Under the pieces are notes generated by a model that saw only the letters and a program-made list of their open reading frames with translations, had not been told where the DNA came from and did no database searches. DNA of 64,000 nucleotides, taken from positions 23,377,835 to 23,441,834 of the forward strand of contig NC_003076.8 in NCBI RefSeq assembly GCF_000001735.4, written 5' to 3'. This document shows, one piece after another, positions 35,609-48,918 of the stretch. Every line of letters begins with the position of its first letter. Positions within the stretch are counted from its first letter, which is position 1. Source of the DNA: Arabidopsis thaliana. Its lineage: Eukaryota; Streptophyta; Magnoliopsida; Brassicales; Brassicaceae. A program made the position numbers and the translations under genes.

Positions 35609-38600
35609 GTTGATTCAGCCTCTTGTGCTTCGACAAAACGATCAGATTAAAGATATTACGATGACGACGACGGAGAAGAAGAAAGATGAGATTTTGGTAA
35701 AAGGGTTTAAACGCCGTCTGGTCACACGCGTCACCATTGTCTCTCACGGTGCTTTGACACAGAGGTGCTGAAGGAAGTGCCACGTGTTCTCTGTCTGACA
35801 AACGAAGCTCGAAAGCTGTCTGAAGAAAACAGAGGTTTTGTAATTTTGTTGACCTTTATGGGCCTATAATCTAGCCCATATTGACTAAAATTGTTTATTT
35901 TGGTCTGAGATATTTTATTGTCACGTTTTGTTTCATTGGGTTTATATAATTCAAGATATCTCTTGAGTTATTAAAAAATCAAGCCCATTAACAAAAAAAC
36001 TAAGAAACCAAGTTGATCATACGAAAATAAATGAGAGCTTTAGGAATATGCTAATAGTTTTCATTTTATAAGAAAACGAAAGTTCATGTATATACTTTAT
36101 ATGTAGGTGGATAATGTATATATACATAAATTTGTGTATTAATTGAAAGGGCAAGCAGAAAAGCAAAAGCTAGAAAGCAATTGGACAAGTGAATGTTGGA
36201 TAGTTATTGTTGGACAAGCAATCCAAACACTTTAGAAAATGGCCCATTCATGTAATATGTGCCCACTTGCCAGTTGCTCACCTTTCAACATATACCCCCT
36301 CCCAATAATATATTTTTGTTGGTAACCAAACTATCCTCCCAATTTCTGTATATACCAAAAAAAAAAAAAAAACTTTTGTAGAAAAATGTAAATCAAATTC
36401 GCTATGCACGAAATTAAAGAATGCGTCGAAATATCATAAACTAAAATACATGATTTTACAATCATAGATTCATAGACTCATAGTTACCATTATCACATTT
36501 TAAATGAATTTATCATTTAAAATTTATGGAAAGTAACTATTATAAGAGATAAGCACTATAAAATTACCATAGTGCAATATTTTTTTACGTGGTATCAATG
36601 TTAAGTAATTTTACTTTTTTAAAAATTTTGACAACGGGAAAAAACTGAAAAATGAAATGATAACGAAAATTACAAACAAAACATAACAAAGAAAACACAA
36701 GTGATCCAGTTAGAAAAATTTCGAGGAAAACACCAATTTCGAACCGCAAACTCGAGTTCTTATCGTTGTTAACACGAACAACCGTATCCTAGGTCAATCT
36801 TTACTCTTACCCTAGAACTCGAGTACTCATCATCGTTGATCATGTGTTTTAATATATAAGAGACACACTTTCTGACACTCACAAATGTTTGCTCTCTAGA
36901 TTTACGGCATGATCAAGAACGTATGGGTATGAATGATCTAATAAAAATAGAATTTATCATCGTTAAAAGAAGATTTTTTTTGTTCAAGGATGTTGGTATA
37001 ATATGTGGTGTAAAACATTTTACGTACATTTGTTATTTAATATTATAAGAATCCCCGTACGCGATCACACTTGCCAACAACAATGTGGTCTTTTGTTAAT
37101 CAATCTCCATCAAATTATAACGGCAGATTGTAGTTACTAGTTGGGAGCTCGAAAATCATAGACTTCATTTTTCTTCTTCTCCTATTTCCCCATTTAACGG
37201 ATATTTTGCTTTTTCTTTCCTTTTCTTTACTATATATTATTATTGATTCGAATTTCAAGGTATTACTTACGCTAGTACGTAGACTCGTTGAGTCATTTGT
37301 CTTCTCTTCCATTAATTAGAGATTTTTCTGTATTGAGCCATGTTTTTCCTTTGCATGTACCATGCAGACATTTTTTTTTATAACCAACATTAAAATGAAA
37401 CACAACATTTGTTTGTAAAAGCTCTGGAACCGATATTTTACAACTGGTAATTGACTAGACAGCGATATGTTTTCTTAACCTAAAACCCTACTTGTCCCAC
37501 GTTTTTCTAACCGGTTAATCAGCAATGTATACAGAAAATGGTTTGTTTGTTTTTCTGATAAAGAAGATTTGTTTGTTACTATGGCATTGGCATAATTTAT
37601 TTGTTTCAAATATATTCGGAAATTGATCATAAGAAGAAGAAAAAAAAAGGATAAGGAGGCACCATACTTTTCGTGCCAATCAGAAACAGTTTGTAAATTC
37701 AATGTGTGTGGGGCCAAATGTTTATCACATGCGTCTTTTTGTCAACCAGACGAATATGATCGTACTTATTTTCTTAATATGAATCCACATTATCTTAATA
37801 TCAATTTGTGAAAACTAGTTCTAATTTTGTTAAGTGCTAATCAATCAAAACATTATTTACGAGGAAATCATGCCCATACGTTCTCGTCTTACGTGTGGTT
37901 TTCAGTTTCATCAAGATTGGTATATAAGATAAAACTATATTTGACGTTAATCGGTGATGTACATCATTACATGTCGATCATCCTATATAATTATAATATC
38001 AAAATTTAAACAAACCATCGAGGTCAAAAAGGATGGTAACCCAATAATATTCTGAAAATTTATTAGTAGTCAACTTACTTACTATTATATATAAAAAAAA
38101 TTACTTACTATTTCTGAGTTCATGGTAATTGATATCTTGTCCATGTACTTAAATTCGTTATATGAAGAAACTACGTCAATATATACTCCTTTTTTTATTC
38201 CTTGCAGTAATAGTTGTGTGTGGTCTCAGTTTTTTTTTTCTTTTTTCAAATTAGTATTATATGTAAATTATTTTTATTAAGGTTTAGTAAACGATGTTAC
38301 ATGACGATGATATTTTTTTATTTAAAACAAAAATGGTTAGCAGTTCGTGTACTGAAATATAGTTGACAGGTGACTTTAATTCGTCATATGAGTGGGAATA
38401 GAAGAAAAAAAAGTTCCACCTCTTATAGGTTAAAATGGCTAATGCATGTACATCAGAATAATATATATGGATGTTATGAGCTTTGGCAAACGACTCGTGC
38501 CGTCTAATAAATGTGATTTGCTATATAATCTTGGGAAACTTATGTTTTGTGGACATGTAGGTGAAATATTTTCATGTTTTTGTTTTCGCTCAAAATGTTA

Positions 38601-40219
38601 CAATATATATAGAGGACTATTTCATTAAATAAAAGAATACTCGAGCCTAAAAAGAAACAAAACAATAGGGAGTATATATGATTTGACGTCTAATTTCCTA
38701 ACCGACTTATTAAAATTTAAAAGTCGCTTAAATCGAAAACCCGGCTGGATAACTAACATCATGTATTGATTGCAAATGTTGACCCCTCCCGGCTCTCTAA
38801 TTTTGCTTTAAATTTCGATTTCATATCTTATTCTAGAACACGTCTTTACTACACCATATCATCGATCATAAAAATCTTATTACATGTAACATGTTACAAC
38901 AAATTATCTAAGCTTATTTATCCAGTAAATCGTAAATTTTTGACTATTGAATTTGAATCTTGATGTCAAAGTTACCATATGCTCGATTAGTTTCATAAGA
39001 TGTGATAAATCTTTATTTGTGTAGATATAAAACTGTAGAGTATTATCTAAAAGGGTAAAGTACTTACTTTGTTGTTTTTAATTAATGTGAACAAGTATAA
39101 ACGACACTACATAAAAAGAGAGAGAGACAATAATGATATGTAGCTTAGTGATTTGTACTAGTAGCATATAATGGAAAGATAGTGTTTGCTTAACCATTGT
39201 TAGATCAAATGCGTATAGATAAAAAGAAAAAACCCTAATATAAGACCCAAGATGACTAGCTACAAGTAGAAATTGTTATCATCTATTAAATCGTGATTAA
39301 AACAAAAAATAAACTTTAAAATCTAACATTCATGTTCTATTGTCAATGACAAATCTAAATATTTTCTCGAAAAAAAAAGATCAACTATTTTCAAAACCCA
39401 TTTTAGACTCCAATACACATGATCACGGTGTGACGAAAGAGAGATAGCTCTATATATAAACTCAGACAACGATTGATAGGCACTGATGGCTCAACGAATA
39501 TACTTTAAAATTGCAATACAATAGGATTGTGAAGAATATCTCAACCTGCAACATTATGGTGAAAACTTTAAAAAACAAGCACCGATATTATATAAAGAAA
39601 TTGCATGCATTAGTCATACGTTATATGTATATATATTGTGTGAAAACTCATACCTTATACTATTTGATATAGAATATGAATGTCATAAACCACAAGCATT
39701 TGTTAAGTATAATTTTTTGTATACTTATTATCTTATCTTTCTGATTATTTATAGATTTTAAGAAATTAAATCTTTTTTTTTGGTATCTGTGTGTTACTTT
39801 TTATAAATGTATTTTGAAAAGTATTATTTCAATTTATAGATAAATATAATTATGACTCTCAAGTGGATTTTTTTTTCACGGTCAATTGGAGTTTGGCTGT
39901 GAATCTTGTGAATAATATCAACTAATTAAGAGTCGGCCGATACTCCGTATCTTTGATCACTTTCACCCATATCTTGAAATTTACCAAATGTTTTCTTTCA
40001 TTGGGGTTTCTATACCTTTTTTTTTTGGTTCTTTCTGTAATTTGGGTTTTAAAGAAAAAACCTATAATTACAAAAAAGGTTAAAAGTTAAAACTAAGCAC
40101 GTTCAAATATGTTCTTTCGAGATCCCACCTTCCTGTCTATCTTATAAGAAGTCGAACACGTGTGCTCGTTGTGTGAATTAGAGTGGTTATTTCAACATAT
40201 ATAATTAAACTATGTATGT

Positions 40220-40379
40220 ATCATAAATACACTGAATATGTTGGAGTTGGGTCTTGTGGTAGGCTAACTTGTTCGCTTCACTTTGGTTTAGTTTAGCCTT
40301 GTAATCGGTGGTTTCATATACTGAAATTTTTAATTTTCTAATATAATCCAGATGACAAAAAAAAATCATAAATACACTG
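40220..40379 (+). mobile_element. Retroposed insertion (LINE 3' tail or SINE) with 15-bp target-site duplication
   Basis: Identical 15-base copies of ATCATAAATACACTG lie at 40220-40234 and 40365-40379. They flank a 130-base insert (40235-40364) that ends in a run of A after CCAGATGAC. Long perfect target duplications plus a 3' A-tail are the hallmark of target-primed reverse transcription. The insert is too short for a whole LINE, so it is either a 5'-truncated LINE tail or a short SINE. The perfect duplication suggests it is not ancient. I cannot name the family. Confidence 0.8.
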
Positions 40380-40708
40380 CAATGGCCATTTTTAAAAAAA
40401 CTTTAAACGAAATATATATACATCACCAAGTATCAAGTAAGTAATTTGGTTGTTTTGATTTTTCAAAAAAACATTTAGGTGATTCTTTTAACAACCAATC
40501 ATATATGTAGCAAAGATTAATTATGTCAATCTTTTAACGTCACTTATATAGTTTAGCTGTAGTATTATTGTAAGCCAATTGTACGGACTTCGTAACCGTT
40601 TCGACAAAGATACAAACTAATCAATGTTTAAGATGGCATAATATTCCGACTTCCCCTGCCACTCGGTAGTACTGCTGCGCCATCCTACAAGAAGCACTCG
40701 TAAATGAG

Positions 40709-40744
40709 TGGTTAGACGGCCAAAAATTAGCAGGATTCAATCCT
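40709..40744 (+). repeat. tRNA-promoter-like phrase, possible SINE relic
   Basis: TGAGTGGTTAGACGG resembles a Pol III A box and GGATTCAATCC resembles a B box. They lie about 25 bases apart, closer than in a functional tRNA gene. No cloverleaf can be folded, so this is not a tRNA gene. I have a vague recollection of this phrase as dispersed in Arabidopsis; treat it as a possible SINE or tRNA-derived relic. Confidence 0.3.
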
Positions 40745-41611
40745 TGATTAAGAGATGGTTCAGATAAGCCCTCTAGGCCTCTACTCGTCACAATTCATAT
40801 ATTAATTGATCACACTGCATGAAATGATAAGATCAAGTCAATTACCTCAAAATTAATTGAAAGATAAAATGATAAAGCAACAAGTAATGATCATATATGG
40901 ATGTAACAACCTTCTTCATCCATACGAATATGATAATTCTTTTGTCGATCATTTGCCACATCTATTTAACTAAGTATTTTGTACATTAAGATCATTTTGC
41001 GAGTATTCCCGCGTTCCCAACAAAAACGAATTGAAAAACTACATAGGGTGAATTTTGCTCTCGTGGCATTAAAGAGAGAGGCTGACATTATAGATTATGA
41101 TATATTTATTATTTTTCTTAGTAGATTTCTTGACCAGCCTTTAGATATGCTTGCTCTGTCATGGCATAAAGCCTTAAACCCTAAAGCCCTTTACATTTGT
41201 ACAGTACCAACAATTGTACCCAATGTTAAATGAATGCGGATTAATTTGTGATATGAGACCATCAAAATAAAATACTTATAAGATAGTAGATATATAGAAC
41301 CGTAACAAAAAGATGAGAAGAAAAAGACAAATTGAATAGAAACTGGACCAAAAGATAAAAGAGTATATGAAGAAGCAAGCCACCAAGAAGTGTAACCATC
41401 GTTGCTTCAACTGTAAACCGCACATTAAATGTGTGTGAGAGAAAGAGAGATAGACTCCAGCTGTGAGAGCTACGTCCATTGCATCAATTGGGTTATATGT
41501 CGTTAACAATTTTTTAAAAATACATAAATAAATCAATAAAATATTTAGAAAAAATCAATATTATAATGATATTTTGAAGAAGTTAGGTCCATAATGGAAA
41601 TATAGAGACTT

Positions 41612-41670
41612 AGTGTCTATTTATCAAGAAATAGTGTCTATTTATCAAGAAATAATGTCTATTTGGTCCA
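41612..41670. repeat. 21-bp tandem repeat, 2.8 units
   Basis: Two identical 21-base units (AGTGTCTATTTATCAAGAAA plus T) at 41612-41632 and 41633-41653, followed by a partial, diverged third unit. Intergenic. Confidence 0.85.
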
Positions 41671-42343
41671 CAATTATCATATTTTTTGTGGCCACTCAAA
41701 CTACGAAAATAATGAATATTGTTAATTTTTGTCTTATTTAAGTCTATAACTAACTTACTAATTCGGTTGAAATTGCTAATATGCATTTTCCTTGGTCCAC
41801 TATTACAGTGCTACTGCTGTCTTATTCTTGAACACAAAATAAAAAAGATTTCAAACACAAAATATGCATTTTTTTGTTCCACCATTACAAACCTTTATTT
41901 GGAGAAGTATACAGTTGGATATTAAATATTTTAATTAAAAAATTGAAAATATTGAAGTTCTTTTTCTCCAGTATTTTGGCTGGAGCAAAACTAAATAAAT
42001 TCCAAATTAAAAGCTCGAACGGAAAACATTTACTATGCACCAAAATAAATGTTGATATGAAATTTGCATCAGCATATACAGTATGTATGTAGTACAATTG
42101 AACAGAGTCAAAATTAATTGTCACTGAAACAGTCAGATTTTATTTCTGTTAAAAAATATTTTCAGACAAAAAATGATTTTTTAACGTTTTTTTATATAAT
42201 TTTATTAAACCTCAAAACATTCCTCAGCAGATTGTTTTATAATGTTATTATTATTTTTTCTTAAATAATTTTATTTGAATTTCGTTATAGAGAGATAAAT
42301 AAAAGATTTTTGGGGTCTAGTTGGCTCTCATAGTTTGAATGCT

Positions 42344-42352
42344 TATATAAGG
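42344..42352 (+). promoter_or_regulatory. TATA box of CER3
   Basis: TATATAAGG, about 400 bases upstream of the CER3 start codon and on the same strand, followed by a long CT- and GA-rich leader. A leader of ~370 bases is implied if no leader intron exists. Confidence 0.5.
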
Positions 42353-42623
42353 AAACAGAGCTCGAGGCTCTCAATAATGCCACATAAAACACAACACCAA
42401 AGCCTTTATAACTCTTTCTGGGGTTTTTAATTCTCTCAACGAACAAAAAAAAAAACTCAACTAATATTCTCCATCCTCTTTCTTCAGATTTAAGAGAAAC
42501 CTTATCGTTATATTCTCTCTTCTCTTTTCTTTTTGACTCCCACAAGAAGAAAGCAAATTTCTTTTTCTCAGGATTGCTTGAAAACTGTAGAAATCTTTAA
42601 GGTTTTTTTACACCAATAAGAGT

Positions 42624-42653
42624 CAGAGAGAGAGAGAGAGAGAGAAAGAGAGA
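42624..42653. repeat. GA repeat in the CER3 leader
   Basis: About ten AG units. A separate AAG run follows at 42721-42741, just before the start codon. GA/CT tracts in plant leaders can bind BPC/GAGA factors. Confidence 0.75.
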
Positions 42654-42754
42654 TCTATTCATAAAAAAGACAGGTAATCTCAACTCCGAGGAGATAACTG
42701 ATATAACAATTTGAGAGAATAAGAAGAAGAAGAAGAAGAAGACCAAGCTAAAGA

Positions 42755-45700
42755 ATGGTTGCTTTTTTATCAGCTTGGCCTTGGGAAAACTTTGGCAATC
42801 TCAAGGTTTGTCTTTAATCTTTGGTTTGAGTTTTGAAAGATTTGGTTTCTCTTCTGAATCTCATATGGGTTTTGTGATTTTGTTGTCTATATGTGAAGTA
42901 TCTTCTCTACGCTCCATTAGCTGCACAAGTAGTGTACTCGTGGGTCTATGAAGAAGATATCTCAAAGGTTCTTTGGTGTATTCATATTCTCATAATCTGC
43001 GGTCTCAAAGCACTTGTTCATGAACTATGGAGCGTTTTCAACAACATGCTTTTCGTGACTCGTACTCTAAGGATTAACCCTAAAGGGATCGACTTTAAAC
43101 AGATTGATCACGAATGGCACTGGTAAAATCTCCAATCTCATTGACCCATTTCAAAATAATTCATTAAAGTTTTATCATTTTCCTTTAGTCCTCTGTTTTT
43201 CCTCTGTTTTGGGTATCCAAAGGTAACATTTTGATATGTTTCAGGGACAATTACATAATCCTACAAGCAATAATAGTGAGCCTGATCTGTTACATGTCAC
43301 CACCATTGATGATGATGATAAACAGTCTTCCTCTGTGGAACACGAAAGGACTCATCGCATTAATTGTGCTACATGTGACTTTCTCAGAGCCTTTATACTA
43401 CTTTCTGCACAGATCTTTCCATCGTAACAACTACTTCTTCACACATTACCACTCTTTCCACCACTCATCTCCTGTTCCACATCCCATGACTGGTAATAAT
43501 AATAATAATAATCCCATCAATCCAAAGCAATCCGTTTCTTGTTGATTGTTGTAATAACATCTTTGATCTAATTGGTTGCAGCTGGAAACGCAACGTTATT
43601 GGAAAACATTATCCTCTGTGTCGTAGCTGGTGTTCCATTGATTGGATGTTGCTTGTTTGGTGTTGGATCATTAAGTGCGATCTACGGTTACGCTGTTATG
43701 TTTGATTTCATGAGGTGTTTAGGACATTGTAACGTTGAGATATTCTCTCACAAGCTGTTCGAGATTCTTCCAGTCTTACGATATCTCATCTATACTCCAA
43801 CGTATGTCTTGTTGACGTTTACCTTACCTTACTTGAAAAGCTTTCACATGTCTATTTCTTTTTTTGTTGCCATTTCTGGATTTAGTTAGATTGGGGCTTC
43901 ACAGGTTTTAATGAAAAGGATCTGACTTTATTCATTGAATTAGGAAAACACAAACGTGACTTTGTCATATTTTTCTTTAAGAAGCAAGTTTTGTGTTTGC
44001 TGTGAAAGATGTCTATAGAAAGTAATTGGTGGTTTTACATTTACTGCTTATACAAGGTAATGTTTTAAATGCTTAAAAAGTTGATATATTTTCTTGTTGG
44101 GTGGGATTATGCAGGTACCATAGTCTGCATCATCAAGAAATGGGGACCAACTTTTGTCTATTTATGCCTCTCTTTGATGTTTTGGGCGATACACAAAACC
44201 CAAACTCATGGGAACTCCAAAAGAAGATTCGTTTGAGTGCAGGTACTTAGCAAATATTAGTCCGAACCAAGTTTTAGTTTTGCAGATTTAACCCATAAAA
44301 CAGAACACACTATAGCAGATTCTTTTTTGGTTATAAATTATGAGTACCAAACAGTTTATGCCATTAATGAGGAGATATTAGTAGAGTGTAGCAGAAGTGG
44401 GTGAGACTTTTCAAAGTCAAACCTTTAAGAGAAAATGACATTACTGCCCTTCCTTGACCTCAATATTACAGTTTTTTCACAAAACTGATCTCCACGTGCA
44501 GGGGAACGGAAGAGAGTGCCGGAGTTTGTGTTCTTAGCTCACGGAGTTGATGTAATGTCGGCGATGCATGCACCGTTCGTGTTCAGATCTTTTGCTTCAA
44601 TGCCATATACCACAAGGATATTCTTGCTACCGATGTGGCCATTCACGTTCTGTGTTATGTTGGGCATGTGGGCTTGGTCAAAGACTTTTCTTTTCAGCTT
44701 CTATACCCTCAGGAACAATCTTTGTCAGACTTGGGGCGTTCCTAGATTCGGATTCCAAGTATGTCTCTGTTTTACCTAGTTTTGCCCTAAATCTCTCCTC
44801 TTGAAAACAGAACGTTTTAATTGAAGTATTTTACTTATTTTCTTTTGATTATTCTTGCAGTACTTCTTACCGTTTGCTACAAAAGGAATTAATGATCAAA
44901 TTGAGGCTGCGATTCTTAGAGCTGATAAGATTGGTGTTAAAGTTATAAGCTTGGCTGCTCTCAACAAGGTACTTACCATAAATCTCAAAAACCCTTTAAC
45001 TTTTGTGTGTGAGTGGTTCATTTAGAGTCAAGTCACTAAAAGGATTATTTTTGTTTTGGGGTTTGGTCAGAACGAAGCTCTAAATGGTGGTGGAACACTG
45101 TTTGTCAACAAGCATCCTGACCTTAGAGTTCGTGTGGTTCATGGGAACACTTTAACTGCAGCAGTGATTCTCTATGAAATTCCAAAAGATGTGAATGAGG
45201 TTTTCTTGACTGGAGCCACTTCTAAGCTGGGAAGAGCTATTGCTCTTTACCTTTGTCGCCGTGGAGTGAGAGTTCTCGTAAGTTTTTATACTAATCTTTT
45301 ACTCAACTATTGTCTCAAACATACGGTTTACCAAAAGAATTCCAAAGGCTGACAATTTCTGATGTTGGGACAATTGACAGATGTTGACATTGTCTATGGA
45401 AAGGTTCCAAAAGATTCAGAAAGAGGCTCCTGTTGAGTTCCAGAACAACCTTGTACAAGTGACCAAATACAATGCTGCTCAACACTGCAAGGTACTGCAA
45501 CGATTTCTAACTGGTTTTGGTTTGTTGTGTAAGTGTAAATGTACTGAATTTGGAGAGTTTAAATATATGTTTGCGCAGACTTGGATCGTTGGAAAATGGT
45601 TAACACCAAGAGAGCAGAGCTGGGCTCCTGCAGGGACGCATTTCCATCAGTTTGTGGTGCCACCAATCCTTAAGTTTAGAAGGAACTGCACTTACGGTGA

Positions 45701-45998
45701 TCTAGCAGCTATGAAGCTCCCTAAAGATGTTGAAGGACTCGGAACTTGCGAGGTATAAAGAGTGATTGGTTAATAATCATGTCTTGTTTGTGTTTTTATA
45801 CTAAACTGTAGTGTATATGTGTGGCAGTACACGATGGAGAGAGGGGTGGTACATGCGTGCCATGCAGGAGGAGTGGTTCATATGCTTGAGGGTTGGAAGC
45901 ATCATGAGGTTGGAGCCATTGATGTTGACCGTATCGATTTGGTGTGGGAAGCAGCCATGAAGTATGGTCTTAGTGCTGTTTCTTCACTCACAAATTGA
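42755..45998 (+). CDS. CER3: CER3 (WAX2/YRE/FLP1), very-long-chain alkane biosynthesis protein
   Basis: Eleven exons (42755-42805, 42899-43122, 43245-43492, 43582-43801, 44115-44242, 44502-44758, 44861-44968, 45071-45277, 45381-45491, 45579-45752, 45828-45998) give 632 residues, the known CER3 length. The N-terminal half is a membrane fatty acid hydroxylase-like domain with several hydrophobic segments. Its histidine clusters are visible: HRSFH, then HYHSFHH, then YHSLHHQ. The C-terminal half is the WAX2 domain, with an NAD-binding-like [20 protein letters not shown] and the end [13 protein letters not shown]. In the endoplasmic reticulum of epidermal cells CER3 works with CER1 and cytochrome b5 to turn very-long-chain acyl-CoA into alkanes of the cuticular wax. 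Loss causes glossy stems and organ fusion. Every junction is GT-AG and keeps frame. The start codon follows an AAG repeat. Confidence 0.97.
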
Positions 45999-46631
45999 GT
46001 GAAGAGAGAGACACGTTTCATTGTTGTCTTTTGACTCTCCCAAGATTGGTCATTCTTTGTACAGGTGAAAGGAGATGCAAGCAGGAAAAAAAAGTAGAAT
46101 TTCACCTTATGTATTGTTTTATCTTTTATTAATGATGTATTACTTTCTTTTTAGATTTCCTTAATATTAATATATGCACCTAATTTCCAAGAAAATTCAA
46201 CAAAGCTTTTAATTATCCAGCTTGATTTGCTTCTCTGTTTGGCACTTACACAATCAGACGACAAAGTGTCTTCAATGTTGCTGTCTTCTATACTTTTAAT
46301 TTGATTAGACATTATTAGTTGAGAGAAATATCGAAATATCAAACTAAACAGTGCATTAACAGAAATTGTAAAAAGCTGATCAGATTGTTGTTTGTTCTGC
46401 TAATGAATTTTTTAAGGTAAAAGTTTCAATGAAGATTTTTGAATCAAACCAATTGTTTATACTTTATTACAAACACATTCTCTACACTAAACCAACAAAA
46501 ATCCCACAATAACAAAAGAGACAGAGGAAGAAGAGCTAAACATTTGCTCAAAGAGACATCTGCTTGAGTTCTAAAACAAATGCAGAAGAAAGAGATTATT
46601 TTACCTAATTAGAAAAGACTCCATAATGTGA
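45999..46631. other. Spacer between convergent CER3 and TET15
   Basis: Shared 3' region of two convergent genes. 45999-46150 is the likely CER3 3' UTR. The minus-strand TET15 3' UTR probably covers the right-hand end. No gene seen. Confidence 0.5.
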
Positions 46632-47755
46632 CTAACCCTTGAATCGTTCCCAAAAAGTAGCCAAGAAGATCAAGAGATGAGACATGAGAAGAAGAATGGA
46701 AATGACGATCAAGAAGATACCGAGCTGCCACCATTTCCTCCTTACCGATCTTATGAATCCGAACTTACAAGATCTACAATCATAGCATAAAATGCTCCAA
46801 TCGTTCCTCCATAGTTGACAGTCGCTAATCCTTCCCACCATCATCTCATCACCGTACATTAGGTTCATAGACGACGGTGGTCCTTCGTCTTTTCTTCTGT
46901 ACCAAAACGTCGCGTTTATCGCGTCCATGTTACATGTCTCTGGTGGCATACAACATCCATTCTGTAACAACATCAAATGTAAAGATAAAAATGTTTGTAA
47001 AATCTTATACAAATGTTTTACAAAACGTATATTTGAGTGATCTTTTCATCGGTATATTGTTCGAATGTACTAATTGTACACTTTAAAAGTCGGTCTTGAG
47101 ATCAAAGAATATATATCTATGATGATCAAACCTTGATTGGTGGCATTTTTCTTCTATTGTAAGGTTTTTCATTTGGAGATCCGTAAATGAGGTCGTTGCA
47201 AGCTCCTTTATCATAGACACACGATTTGATATTGTTCCAGGTCACATGATCGTCCATGATTTTGAGCTTGAACCACATCCTTGTCGCCGGAAACCGCCGG
47301 CTTTGCATCTCATTTACTCCGGCATACGCCAAACCGATGAAAAGCATTAACAACAAGACCACCACCATCACCACAAGTGCAGGCATCGGAAACTTCCGCC
47401 GCAAAAACAGAGCTGCGTTGCTGACAACAAACACCGCGAGAAGACCGACACTAGCTAGCGTCTGGACACGTGGCAGACCGAGAATATCTTCGCAGTCGTA
47501 GCTACGCATGTAAAGAAGCCACACTGCGTAGCCGAGGAGTGTAAGTGAGAGGACGAAAGTGAAGATCGGAAGGACACCAGCGGCTAAAATGTTCACAAGT
47601 GCCATCAATGTTCCCATCGGTGGCTTATTATCACTTTGTGACTCCATTTGGTCTGAACTCTTGGCTTCTGGCTCAGTCGTTGCGGTTGCTGTAGCTGTGG
47701 CTGTGGCGGTTGCGGCTGGTTCCTCGACGGGTACTACTTGAGCATTATCAGCCAT
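46632..47755 (-). CDS. TET15: TET15, tetraspanin-family protein
   Basis: Two exons (47755-47132, 46961-46632) give 317 residues. An acidic N-terminal tail carries an Ala-Thr repeat of about seven dipeptides. Three hydrophobic segments follow: LVNILAAGVLPIFTFVLSL, then LASVGLLAVFVVSNAALFL, then MPALVVMVVVLLLMLFIGLA. The large extracellular loop contains NGCCMPPETC, the plant form of the tetraspanin Cys-Cys-x-Pro signature, and further cysteines (CYDCRSCKFG). A fourth hydrophobic segment (LGIFLIVISILLLMSHLLIF) lies near the C-terminus. Plant tetraspanins organise plasma-membrane microdomains and exosome-like vesicles; no specific role is known to me for this divergent member. A TATATATA string at 47815-47822 on this strand is a plausible TATA box. 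I recall it as At5g57810. Confidence 0.92.
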
Positions 47756-48763
47756 GTGAAAGTGAAAGAAAGCTCTCTCTCTCTATGGAGGTGTTGAGTT
47801 GATATGGGGAAATGTATATATAGAAACAGAGAGATCATAAATATAGGTGTCTGAGTGAGTGAGTGTGTGGTGGGTTTTACAGAGTCAAATTTGTAAGTTA
47901 GAGATAAATAAGTACACATTAATTAAGTACAACGAGATCTTGTCCGAATATCAATTATCCAAAAGTGTTTTTTTTTTTTGTTTTGTTTAAAGTATAAATT
48001 CATTACAGTTTTTAATTGTTTGTTTTGTTTAATTTATGGATAAATGAAGTAAAAACCCTTATAGAGAAATTATAAACCACACAAACTAAATATTGCACAT
48101 CAAGATTAATGGATATATGTAGTGAACTAAGTCAAACATAAAATCCCTAAAAATAATACATTAAATTTTCTAAAATCTAATCTAAATAATAGGAGAACAG
48201 TAATTATTATGTTACTGTTTTTAGACAAAAGAACCAGTCGTTCTTACACATTACTTTGAGAAAATAAAAAAATGTTTGTCTAAATTTTTTTTTTTTTTTT
48301 TTGTGTGTGAATAATTTCAATCCCAAATATCATATCAAACAAATTAAAACAAAATATAAATAATTTCTAAATTCTAATCAAAAATATTAGAGAATAAATG
48401 ATGTTTCTACTTTCGGACAATCGATCCAGTCGTTCTTAGACCATCCACATCGGTCATTTTTTTAAAATGTCTTTAAGTATAATTTATTAATAATTTAAGC
48501 TGATGCTGCCACGTTGCCTCTCGAATAGGTAAAATGTGTCTTTCCAAGGACACAATAGACACGGGTCTTACTTCTTTATTCTGTTTTTTATTAACTTTTG
48601 TTATATTTAATACTAAAGATCTATCAATTTTTTGTGCGATGTGGATGCTCGTAGGTCAATTTTATATTTAATACTAAAGACATATTGACATTGATTTTAA
48701 AAAATAAAATGGTGAATCAGATTTCAATCTAAAATCACATAAACAAATTAAAAGACTTAATTT
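47756..48763. other. Divergent intergenic region between TET15 and COX6b
   Basis: The TET15 promoter lies at the left and the COX6b promoter at the right. The middle is AT-rich with a T tract near 48282-48302. Short phrases repeat (for example TTTTATATTTAATACTAAAGA near 48601 and 48661, given here approximately), suggesting a small local duplication. No gene seen. Confidence 0.5.
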
Positions 48764-48793
48764 TGGGCCCATTAAAGCCCAATAAAATGGGCT
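48764..48793. promoter_or_regulatory. Site II (TGGGCC/T) cluster of the COX6b promoter
   Basis: TGGGCC (48764), AGCCCA (48776) and TGGGCT (48788) occur within 30 bases, about 130 bases before the COX6b start. Such site II clusters bind TCP factors and drive plant respiratory-chain genes in growing tissue. Confidence 0.65.
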
Positions 48794-48918
48794 ACTTCGG
48801 TTCTGTTGTAGTAAACGGTCGAACCGGAGAGATATGAGTGTCATATCCTGATTTCCCCACTCGACGCTGATTTCTTCTCTGCTTCTGTAATTTCTCCAAT
48901 TCATTGATCAGATCAGCC

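Larger units (their letters stand above)
35609..42340. other. Long AT-rich intergenic region
   Basis: About 6.7 kb without a supportable gene. Its first ~250 bases contain the promoter of the minus-strand gene. It contains a retroposed fragment (40235-40364), a tRNA-promoter-like phrase (40709-40744) and a 21-bp tandem repeat (41612-41670), each listed separately. Short open frames here are AT-driven and lack domains. The last part is presumably the CER3 promoter. Confidence 0.5.
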
